This document shows positions 57,829 to 64,000 of a stretch of 64,000 bases of DNA, piece after piece (position 1 is the first letter of the stretch; each line of letters begins with the position of its first letter). A model generated the notes under the pieces. The model was not told where the DNA came from. It worked only from the letters and a program-made list of their open reading frames with translations, and did not search any database. A program made the translations under genes and the position numbers. This DNA is from Amycolatopsis oliviviridis. GTDB lineage: Bacteria; Actinomycetota; Actinomycetes; Mycobacteriales; Pseudonocardiaceae. The DNA lies in NCBI RefSeq assembly GCF_014654365.1, contig NZ_BNAY01000002.1, positions 1,055,728-1,119,727 of the forward strand, in the 5' to 3' direction.

Positions 57829-59010
57829 TCAGCGGAGAAACGGTTCGTATCGCTTCCGCTGTCGCAGTGACTCGATCTGCCGCACGGTGTCGAGCGTGAC
57901 ACTGACGAGGAACACGAGAACCACCAGCAGGGCCACCGCCGCGAAGGGAAACCTCGGGCTCACGTCCAGCAGGCCCAGGCCGACGGCCGGGATCAGCGCG
58001 ACCACTCCCGAGCAGACCGCTCCGAAGGCGACGATCCGGCGGCGCACGTAGTCGAGGTACTCCGCGGTCGGGGTTCCCGGCCGGATCCCGGGGACGAAGC
58101 CACCCGTCCGCACCAGATCGACGGCCACCTTGTCCGTGTCCTCGCTCACGGCCGCCCTGGCGAAGGCGAAGAGGCAGACAAGGACGAAGTAGACCGCGAT
58201 CCGCCCGCCGTTCCCCTCGTCGCGCAGCCAGCCCACCCCGGGCCAGAACCCGGGCAGGGACACCAGCACCGCGGCGAGCACGGCCGGGCTGTTGGCTTGC
58301 GGGAACCGGAAGGGGAGGTAGGCCGGGGTCCCGCCGTAGGCACGCACCCCGATCATCCGCTTGGCGTACTCCACCGGGACGCGGCGCTGCGCCTGCGCGA
58401 AGACGACCGTGAGCACCGTGACCGACAGCGTCACCGCGGCCATGACCACGATGGCGGCCCAGCCCCTCGTTTCGTACAGGCGCGCGAGCTCCGCCGGCAG
58501 CACCGCCAGCACCTGGGCGAGCAGCAGGATCCGGACGCCGTTCCCGAATCCCCGGTCGGTGATCACCTCGGTCAGCCGCAGGACCAGCGCCGCACCCGCG
58601 GTCAGGCACGCCACCGCGACGGCTCCACCGAGGACGTCCGGACCGCGGAACGCCACCACGGCGACGGCGCCCAGCAAGCCGAGCACGACCACGAGGCGTC
58701 GCCGGTAGCGCGCCAGCACCCGGGCGCCGGCTTCGCCCTCGGCCCGGAGCGCGGCCGGCCGCGGGACCAGGACGGTCAGCGCCCGCAGGACCGGCGGCGC
58801 GGCCAGGCAGGGAAGGACACCGAACGCGAACACCGGCAGGGTGGCCAGGCCACCGCCGGTGACCAGGTCGAGGATCCAGCGCAACGGCTGATCGGCTTCC
58901 GGCGCGCGGACGGTCAAGTGAGGAGCGGGCAGGCTCTGGCCCAGCCGGAACACCAGGATCACGCCCAGCGTGACCAGGACCCGGCGGCGGAGGGAAGCGC
59001 TCTCGTTCAT
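57829..59010 (-). CDS. Divergent SecY paralogue
   Basis: A 393-aa polytopic membrane protein with the SecY plan of about ten spans. Recognisable segments: 'VTLGVILVFRLGQSLPAPHL' (span 1), 'EVITDRGFGNGVRILLLAQVL' (E-x2-T-x-x-G-x-G-N-G, a SecY signature), 'VPVEYAKRMIGVRAYGGTPAYLPFRFPQANSPAVL' (SecY loop) and 'DLVRTGGFVPGIRPGTPTAEYLDYVRRRI' (R-x-G-x5-G-x-R-P-G-x2-T). It is about 40 residues shorter than housekeeping SecY, mostly in the plug/loop 1 region. No SecA, SecE or SecG lies nearby. It may be an accessory translocon or a degenerate copy. Confidence 0.82.
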   Translation of the reverse strand: MNESASLRRRVLVTLGVILVFRLGQSLPAPHLTVRAPEADQPLRWILDLVTGGGLATLPVFAFGVLPCLAAPPVLRALTVLVPRPAALRAEGEAGARVLARYRRRLVVVLGLLGAVAVVAFRGPDVLGGAVAVACLTAGAALVLRLTEVITDRGFGNGVRILLLAQVLAVLPAELARLYETRGWAAIVVMAAVTLSVTVLTVVFAQAQRRVPVEYAKRMIGVRAYGGTPAYLPFRFPQANSPAVLAAVLVSLPGFWPGVGWLRDEGNGGRIAVYFVLVCLFAFARAAVSEDTDKVAVDLVRTGGFVPGIRPGTPTAEYLDYVRRRIVAFGAVCSGVVALIPAVGLGLLDVSPRFPFAAVALLVVLVFLVSVTLDTVRQIESLRQRKRYEPFLR

Positions 59011-59066
59011 CGGGGATGACGCTAGGAACCGCCGATGAAATTACGATGACACCGCCCGTCACCGCC

Positions 59067-60077
59067 TCACAGCAGGGGCGCCCGCGCCAGTGCCTCCCTC
59101 AGCTTGCCGAGCACCTCGTCCGCCGTGCCTTCGGCGGTGCACCCGGCCGCCTGGCGATGCCCGCCGCCGCCCAGTTCCCCGGCCGCGGCCGAGACGTCGA
59201 CCCCGCCCGCCGAGCGGAGCGAGACCGTCCACCGCTGCCGCGGCCCGATCGGCTCGGCTTCCTTGAGCACGACGGCGACCCCGGCCTCACGGGTGGACCG
59301 GATGACGTCGATGACCGCCTCGACCTCTTCCGCGCGCACGCTCCGCGCGGCGTCGAGGGTCACGACGGCGTGCGCGAGCCCGAAGCCGCGCGCCTCGTCC
59401 GGTTCGAGCCGGGCGCCCGCGAGGACGTCCGAAAGCATCGGCAACCAGGCGAACGGGTGATCGTCGACGATCTCGCGGACGACCTTGTCCGGATCGACAC
59501 CGGCTTCGAGCAGCTTCGCGGCCATCAGATGGGTGGACGGCCGGGCGCGGCGGAAGCCGCTCGTGTCGGTGACGAGCCCCGCGTACAGGCAGCGCGCGAT
59601 CGGCTCGTCGATCTCGGTGCCCAGTTCCTCCAGCAACGCGAAAACGAGGACGGCGGTGGCTTCGGCGGTGTCGTCGACGACATGTGTCGTGCCGAAGTAG
59701 ACGTTGGACGCGTGATGGTCGATCACCAGGACGTCGCCCCCGGCCGCGCGGACGGCGTCCACCCGCGGCGCGAGTTTCCCGAGCCTGCCCGGGGTGGGCG
59801 TGTCGAGGGCGACCAGCAGCTGTTCGCTCTCCGGCAGTTCGCTCGCGGGGACGTAAAGCCCGCCGACGTCGAGGCTCCGCAGGGTCTCCGGCATCTCTTC
59901 GGGCTCGCCGACCGAGACGCGGACCTCGACGCCGCGGAGCTGGAGGGCCCGGCCCAGTGCCAGCGCGCTGCCGAGCGCGTCGGCGTCCGGCCGGACATGG
60001 CCGAGCAGGGTCACGTCGTTCGCGCGCGCCAGGAGCGCGGCGGCTTCCTTGAGGTTCGGCACTGAAGTCGTCGTCAC
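59067..60077 (-). CDS. nrnA: DHH/DHHA1 phosphoesterase, NrnA-type oligoribonuclease/pAp phosphatase
   Basis: Degrades short RNA oligomers and 3'-phosphoadenosine-5'-phosphate; homologues also cleave cyclic-dinucleotide products. The 336-aa protein has the metal motifs HVRPDADALGSALAL (near residue 27), the DTPTPGRL aspartate and the DHH triad VIDHHASN (about 120). The C-terminal DHHA1 substrate motif is GGGGHRQAAG (about 305). The start is at ATG 60077. It corresponds to Rv2837c, normally between rbfA and dinF; here an esterase and a methyltransferase separate it from rbfA. Confidence 0.93.
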   Translation of the reverse strand: MTTTSVPNLKEAAALLARANDVTLLGHVRPDADALGSALALGRALQLRGVEVRVSVGEPEEMPETLRSLDVGGLYVPASELPESEQLLVALDTPTPGRLGKLAPRVDAVRAAGGDVLVIDHHASNVYFGTTHVVDDTAEATAVLVFALLEELGTEIDEPIARCLYAGLVTDTSGFRRARPSTHLMAAKLLEAGVDPDKVVREIVDDHPFAWLPMLSDVLAGARLEPDEARGFGLAHAVVTLDAARSVRAEEVEAVIDVIRSTREAGVAVVLKEAEPIGPRQRWTVSLRSAGGVDVSAAAGELGGGGHRQAAGCTAEGTADEVLGKLREALARAPLL

Positions 60078-60102
60078 AATCAGTCAAGCTACGCTCTACC
60101 GG

Positions 60103-61146
60103 ATGTCCGAGTACGCGATCCTGGTCTACCCGTCCGCCAACCGGGTCTACACCGACTCCACCCCGGCTCTGCTGCGCGCGGAACTGGCGGTGTTCGGCCT
60201 GTCCGCGCTGGAGACCGAGATCTCCGAGATCTCCGAAACGGAACTCGGCGGCGTCGGCTACCTCACCTTCACCACTCCCGCCCCGTTGAGCGAACGCGAC
60301 CTCGCGCTCCTTTCGAACCTTTCCGCGCTGTACGCGCTGTTCGAACTCGGCGACGGCGTCCTGAAGCCGGTCACGATCGGTCCGCTCGCGAACTTCGACT
60401 CGGATCTGCTGACCATCCAGAAGTACCCGGGCAAGACGAACGAACTGTTCACCAAACTCCTCGTCAACGTCACCCTGCTGTCGACGGCGAACCCGGCCGC
60501 GATGCTGGACAAGCCGCTGCACCTGCTGGATCCGCTGTGCGGCCGCGGCACGACGCTGAACCAGGCGATGATGTACGGCTTCGACGCGACCGGCCTCGAC
60601 GTCGACGGCAAGGATTTCGACTCCTATGAGATGTTCATCAAGACCTGGCTGAAGCAGAAGCGGATCAAGCACCTCGCCGAATCCGGTCAGGTGCGCCGCA
60701 ACAAGGTCCGGCTCGGCAGGCGGCTCGACATCGGCTTCGGGATCACCAAGGAGCGGTACAAGGCGGGTGACGTCCGCAAGCTGAGCTACCTCAACTGCGA
60801 CACGCTCACCACGGACGAACTGCTGCGGCCGAACTCGGTGGACCTCATCGTCACCGACGCCCCGTACGGCGTGCAGCACGGCAGCCACCGCACCCAGGAC
60901 GCGACGCTCGCACGCAGCCCGCGCGACCTGCTCGCGGCCGCCGTCCCGGTGTGGACACGGGTGCTGCGGCCGGGCGGCGCGCTCGGCATCTCCTGGAACA
61001 CCAACGTCGCGCCGCGGGAGGAACTCGCCGCGATCCTGGAGAAGGCGGGCTTGGACGTCCGTGAAGAAGGCCCGTACGCCGGGTTCGCGCACCGGGTCGA
61101 TCAGGCGATCGTGCGGGACCTGATCGTCGCCGCCAAACCCGTCTGA
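60103..61146 (+). CDS. TRM11-like SAM-dependent methyltransferase
   Basis: A 347-aa methyltransferase. The N-terminal half (about 1-140) resembles a THUMP-like RNA-binding region. The Rossmann domain has motif I DPLCGRGTTLNQAMMYG (about 150) and the catalytic D-A-P-Y-G (TDAPYGVQHGS, about 260), a variant of the D/N-P-P-Y/F motif of N-methyltransferases. Related to TRM11/RlmL-type tRNA or rRNA guanosine methylases; substrate unproven. ATG 60103 begins the conserved part. It is divergent from nrnA by 25 bp. Confidence 0.82.
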   Translation: MSEYAILVYPSANRVYTDSTPALLRAELAVFGLSALETEISEISETELGGVGYLTFTTPAPLSERDLALLSNLSALYALFELGDGVLKPVTIGPLANFDSDLLTIQKYPGKTNELFTKLLVNVTLLSTANPAAMLDKPLHLLDPLCGRGTTLNQAMMYGFDATGLDVDGKDFDSYEMFIKTWLKQKRIKHLAESGQVRRNKVRLGRRLDIGFGITKERYKAGDVRKLSYLNCDTLTTDELLRPNSVDLIVTDAPYGVQHGSHRTQDATLARSPRDLLAAAVPVWTRVLRPGGALGISWNTNVAPREELAAILEKAGLDVREEGPYAGFAHRVDQAIVRDLIVAAKPV

Positions 61147-61149
61147 TCC

Positions 61150-61172
61150 CGCATGTAGTCCTCTGGATGCGG
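61150..61172. repeat. CGCATT-TCCTCT family palindrome after the methyltransferase gene
   Basis: CGCATGTAGTCCTCT then GGATGCGG, starting 3 bp after the TGA stop at 61144-61146. Same family as 41091, 51231 and 61420. Confidence 0.88.
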
Positions 61173-61261
61173 CCGGTCCCGGGTCCGTGAAGGGTCCCCT
61201 CGCCCCCTTCAGGGTAGGCCAGGAGGCCTTCGCGGACAGCCGAGCGGCCTGACACACCGGT
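61173..61261. other. Intergenic sequence without a recognised gene
   Basis: Part of the 386-bp gap between convergent genes. Apart from a weak inverted repeat (AAGGGTCCCCTCGCCCCCTT) I see no gene or motif. The interval 61315-61419 is likewise blank. Confidence 0.5.
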
Positions 61262-61314
61262 GTTGTGAAAGCCACTTTCGCAACGTTGAAGGTTGTGAAA
61301 GTGGCTTTCACAAC
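61262..61314. repeat. Long inverted repeat with GTTGTGAAAG arms
   Basis: Arms GTTGTGAAAGCCACTTTC... and complement (23 bp, one mismatch) with a 7-nt loop. Each arm holds a smaller nested inverted repeat (GAAAGCCACTTTC). It is another dispersed-type hairpin between convergent genes. Confidence 0.85.
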
Positions 61315-61419
61315 ACGCCGCCTTTGCCTTCTCTCGCTGCCAGTGCGCCGAGGTGCTCAAACGCTGGAACCTGAGCACTGAGGCCGTGGAGGCTTCGCGG
61401 ATCAACCCGCCGGGCCTCC

Positions 61420-61530
61420 CGCGCAAGTAGTCCTCTGGATGCGGTAGTTCGCTTCGCCGACCACCGCGTTTCGTCCTCTGGATGCGGTAGTTCGCGTCGC
61501 CAACTACCGCATCCAGAGGACGAAACGCGG
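61420..61530. repeat. Three CGCATT-TCCTCT family copies before the esterase 3' end
   Basis: Copies at 61420-61444, 61464-61487 and 61507-61530 (the last inverted) with intervening TAGTTCGC-type direct repeats. The final copy abuts the esterase TGA (61533-61535). Confidence 0.9.
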
Positions 61531-61532
61531 GG

Positions 61533-62399
61533 TCAGGCCAGGCGTTCCCCGACGAACTTCATCATCTCGGGCATGATGCCCCGCCAGTAGTCGTCGTTGT
61601 GGGCGCCTTCGGACATCTTCCCGACAGCGGGCCGCACCGCCTTGATGAGCTTGCGGTCGGCGCGGGCGAAGGGATCCCCGTTCCCGCACCACACCCCCGT
61701 CGACGACGCGGTGAGATCACCGGCGTGCAGCAGCGGCTCATGCGATTCCCACTGCTCGCGATCCGCGAAGACCTTGCGGGACTTGGCGTCGGGCCAGCTC
61801 ACGAACAACGCGGCGCTCGCCACGGCGACGGCTTTGAGGTTCTTGTTCTCGCGGGCGTAGCGCAAGGCGCCGAAACCGCCCATCGAGATCCCGAACATCG
61901 CCGACGGCGGCTGCAATTGGCGCTGGGCGAGCCAGCCGGGCAGTTCGTCGGACAGCATGCGCTGCGGGTCGTCGGCCTTGCCGACGTCCACCCAGTAGTT
62001 GTCCCCGTCGACGGCGGCGACCGCGAAGGCGGGAAGGCCGTCCGCGACGACCTGGTTCAGCGCGTTCTGCACCCCGAGGTCCAGGAACGTCCGGGCGTCC
62101 GCGCCGCGCCCGTGCAGGGCGGCGCAGACCGGCATCCCGACCCGGGACACGCCGTCGGGGGCGATGATGACGAGGTTGACCTCGCGGTTCCGGGCCGCGG
62201 ACCGCATCCTTTGCACCGTGACCGCTTCGGTGAGCGGGGTCGGACGGGTGGGCGGGGCCACCGGCGGCGGCCCCATCAATGGTGGTTTCTCGGCGCCGCA
62301 GGCGGAAAGCAGCGCCGAGCCGCCGAGAGCCGCGGCTCCCAGCAACAGGCCACGCCGGTTCAGGGCGTGGCCCGTTCCCTCAGCTCCGGGTCTCCTCAT
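61533..62399 (-). CDS. Exported esterase-family alpha/beta hydrolase (Tat/lipoprotein)
   Basis: A 288-aa protein. The twin-arginine-like signal '[21 protein letters not shown]' has a lipobox cysteine near residue 32. A Pro-rich linker follows, then an esterase D/antigen-85-like hydrolase. The serine nucleophile is in [14 protein letters not shown] (about 170), the likely acid in NGDPFAR and the histidine in [10 protein letters not shown]. The start overlaps the rbfA 3' end by 20 nt, so the two may be co-transcribed. Substrate unknown; antigen-85 relatives act on mycolates or other esters. Confidence 0.83.
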   Translation of the reverse strand: MRRPGAEGTGHALNRRGLLLGAAALGGSALLSACGAEKPPLMGPPPVAPPTRPTPLTEAVTVQRMRSAARNREVNLVIIAPDGVSRVGMPVCAALHGRGADARTFLDLGVQNALNQVVADGLPAFAVAAVDGDNYWVDVGKADDPQRMLSDELPGWLAQRQLQPPSAMFGISMGGFGALRYARENKNLKAVAVASAALFVSWPDAKSRKVFADREQWESHEPLLHAGDLTASSTGVWCGNGDPFARADRKLIKAVRPAVGKMSEGAHNDDYWRGIMPEMMKFVGERLA

Positions 62400-62856
62400 C
62401 GGCGAACTCATCGTCTGTGGCCTCTTCCCGTGGCGGTTTGTACGGGTCGGCTTCACCGGCGTGCTGTGCTCCGGTCGCCCGGCGGGCGACCTCCGCATCG
62501 GCTTCCCTGGCCTTCGCGAGAAGGTCCTCGATGTGCTTGGCCTCTTCAGGGATGCTGTCGGCCACGAAGGCCAGCGTCGGAGTGTAGCGAACTCCCGTGC
62601 CCTGGCCGACCTTCGTGCGCAGCACACCGCGGGCGGATTCGAGCGCCGCCGCGGCACCGGCGTGATCGGGTGTGGACTCCAGGTTCTCCCCGAGCACCGT
62701 GTAGTAGACCGTGGCGTCGTGCAGATCCGCCGTGATCTTCGTGTCGGTGATCGTCACGTGGTTGAGTCGCGGATCCTTGATGTCGTGCTCGATCGCGTGC
62801 GCGACGATCTGTGAGATCCGCTTGGCGAGCTTGCGAGCCCGAGCGGGGTCGGCCAT
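62380..62856 (-). CDS. rbfA: 30S ribosome-binding factor A
   Basis: Assembly factor for 16S rRNA 5' end maturation and cold adaptation. The 158-aa KH-like protein has '[56 protein letters not shown]' and '[37 protein letters not shown]'. An acidic disordered C-terminal tail of about 35 residues ends it. ATG 62856 follows CGAGGAGAC. It is 25 bp downstream of the DUF503 gene in the infB operon. Confidence 0.95.
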   Translation of the reverse strand: MADPARARKLAKRISQIVAHAIEHDIKDPRLNHVTITDTKITADLHDATVYYTVLGENLESTPDHAGAAAALESARGVLRTKVGQGTGVRYTPTLAFVADSIPEEAKHIEDLLAKAREADAEVARRATGAQHAGEADPYKPPREEATDDEFADEETRS

Positions 62857-62881
62857 GGGATTCGTCTCCTCGAAATTTCCG

Positions 62882-63175
62882 TCAGTCATCGGGGCCGAGC
62901 AGCCGGCGGTGGGCGGAGAGCAGTTCGAACTCCGGCCTTCCGGCGACGAGGCGCTCACACGAGTCGAGCACGTCACGAATGTGCTCGCCACTCGCCGCGA
63001 CCACGGCCACACCGATCAGCGCGCGCCGGTGCAGGTCTTGATGACCGGCTTCGGCGACGGAGACGTCGAAACGCCTGCGTACCTCGGCCAGCACCGGCTT
63101 GATCACAGATCGCTTCTGCTTGAGCGAGTGGACGTCGCCCAGCAGGATGTCGAGCTCAAGAGCTCCTACGTACAT
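62882..63175 (-). CDS. DUF503 (YlxP-like) protein
   Basis: A 97-aa protein of the DUF503 family, starting [44 protein letters not shown]. It is nearly always encoded between infB and rbfA. The ferredoxin-like fold and genomic position suggest a translation or ribosome-biogenesis role that has not been established. Normal length. It lies 73 bp after infB with a hairpin between. Confidence 0.92.
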   Translation of the reverse strand: MYVGALELDILLGDVHSLKQKRSVIKPVLAEVRRRFDVSVAEAGHQDLHRRALIGVAVVAASGEHIRDVLDSCERLVAGRPEFELLSAHRRLLGPDD

Positions 63176-63204
63176 GTTGGGTTCTGGGTTGTTCGGAAGG
63201 TGAA

Positions 63205-63240
63205 GCGGCGCTCCCCCGCCCAGATGCGGAGGAGCGCCGC
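63205..63240 (-). terminator. Hairpin after infB
   Basis: GCGGCGCTCC (63205-63214) and GGAGCGCCGC (63231-63240) form a strong stem between infB and the DUF503 gene. It probably attenuates downstream expression. Confidence 0.65.
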
Positions 63241-63248
63241 CGTGTCAC

Positions 63249-64000
63249 TTACGCACGCGGCTTTTCGCGCTGCTCGTAGGTCTCGATGATGTCGCCGACC
63301 TTGAGGTCGCTGTACGACCCCAGAGTCAGACCACACTCGTACCCGTCGCGGACCTCGACCACGTCGTCCTTGAACCGCCGCAGCGAGCTGATCGGCAGGT
63401 TCTCGGCGATGACGGTCGCGTCGCGGAGCAGGCGGGCCCGCGCGTTGCGGCGGATCTCGCCCGAGACGACGAGACAACCGGCGATGGTGCCGATCTTCGA
63501 CGACTTGAAGACGTCGCGGATCTCCGCCTTGCCGAGCTCGACCTCTTCGTACTCCGGCTTGAGCATGCCCTTCAGGGCCTGCTCGATCTCTTCGATCGCC
63601 TGGTAGATGACCGTGTAGTACCGGACGTCGACGCCTTCGCGGGTGGCCCGCTCGGTCGCCTTGCCCTGCGCACGGACGTTGAAGCCCAGGACGATCGCGT
63701 CGGACGCGGTCGCCAGGTCGATGTCGGACTCGGTGACGCCACCGACACCGCGGTGGACGACGTTGAGTTCGACGTCGTCGCCGACATCGAGCTGCACCAG
63801 GGAGGCTTCGAGCGCCTCGACGGTACCGGAGTTGTCACCCTTGATGATCAGGTTGAGGCTGTTCGTCTCCTTCAAGGCGGAGTCGAGGTCCTCGAGGCTG
63901 ACCCGCTTGCGGCGCGACGCGTTGAGGGCGTTGCGCGTCCGGGCGGAACGGCGCTCGGCGATCTGCCGGGCGACGCGGTCCTCGTCGACCACCAGGAAGG
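63249..64000 (-). CDS. infB: Translation initiation factor IF-2, C-terminal part (runs off the window)
   Basis: GTPase that places initiator tRNA on the 30S subunit. Only the last 250 residues are here: domain III ('[33 protein letters not shown]...[30 protein letters not shown]') and the C-terminal tRNA-binding domain ('[74 protein letters not shown]'). The G domain lies beyond 64000. Confidence 0.96.
   Translation of the reverse strand, partial: FLVVDEDRVARQIAERRSARTRNALNASRRKRVSLEDLDSALKETNSLNLIIKGDNSGTVEALEASLVQLDVGDDVELNVVHRGVGGVTESDIDLATASDAIVLGFNVRAQGKATERATREGVDVRYYTVIYQAIEEIEQALKGMLKPEYEEVELGKAEIRDVFKSSKIGTIAGCLVVSGEIRRNARARLLRDATVIAENLPISSLRRFKDDVVEVRDGYECGLTLGSYSDLKVGDIIETYEQREKPRA

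Overview
The window is high-GC actinobacterial chromosome with strong G/C third-position bias. Gene content and order point to Pseudonocardiaceae, most probably Amycolatopsis; the genus is my inference, not a database result. The backbone follows the order I know from Mycobacterium tuberculosis around Rv2743c-Rv2839c: pspM, pspA, clgR, cinA, pgsA, rimO, argA, ftsK, rnj, dapA, thyX, dapB, pepR, pnp, rpsO, ribF, truB, a dinF-type MATE gene, nrnA, rbfA, DUF503 and infB. Most of this runs on the minus strand with 1-4 nt stop/start overlaps. About 65 genes cover nearly all of the sequence.

Region by region: 1-6 kb holds nei, an adenosine deaminase, a structured RNA candidate, a GNAT gene, pyrD and a solitary allophanate hydrolase. 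6-13 kb is the envelope-stress block (PspM, PspA, ClgR) interrupted by an ECF41 sigma factor and its AhpD-like partner, followed by cinA-pgsA-rimO. 13-18 kb is accessory: a CGNR regulator, an epoxide-hydrolase-like enzyme, a nitroreductase and a two-gene AAA ATPase/RloB cassette resembling the AbiL abortive-infection pair. 18-30 kb contains ftsK, plsC, a flavodoxin, an ESX-like/DUF1023/lipoprotein trio, transporters and a VWA protein. 30-37 kb has a frameshifted pentapeptide gene, a 162-bp MITE inserted in the rnj stop codon, rnj-dapA, a Ser/Thr kinase and ACT-thyX. 36-41 kb holds a ribbon-helix-helix regulator with a DUF4097 protein and several small genes. 41-50 kb is dapB-pepR-pnp-rpsO-ribF-truB, with an Actino-pnp leader before pnp. 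50-59 kb is a second accessory block: MFS and MATE transporters, a VanX-like dipeptidase, a broken SARP regulator, a secreted NlpC/P60-VCBS protein and a SecY paralogue. 59-64 kb returns to nrnA, rbfA and infB.

Three things stand out. First, the SARP/NB-ARC regulator at 53.3-56.4 kb carries about 102 bp that translate as the active-site region of phosphoglucosamine mutase (GlmM) exactly where its P-loop should be, and the insertion breaks the reading frame. Second, the 393-bp gap after the adenosine deaminase folds as a long-range structured RNA with a plausible promoter, possibly an Ms1-type RNA. Third, several families of palindromic repeats lie at or inside gene stop codons, and a 21-bp array of ten units in two opposed blocks abuts pspM.

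No tRNA, rRNA, CRISPR array or prophage was seen.
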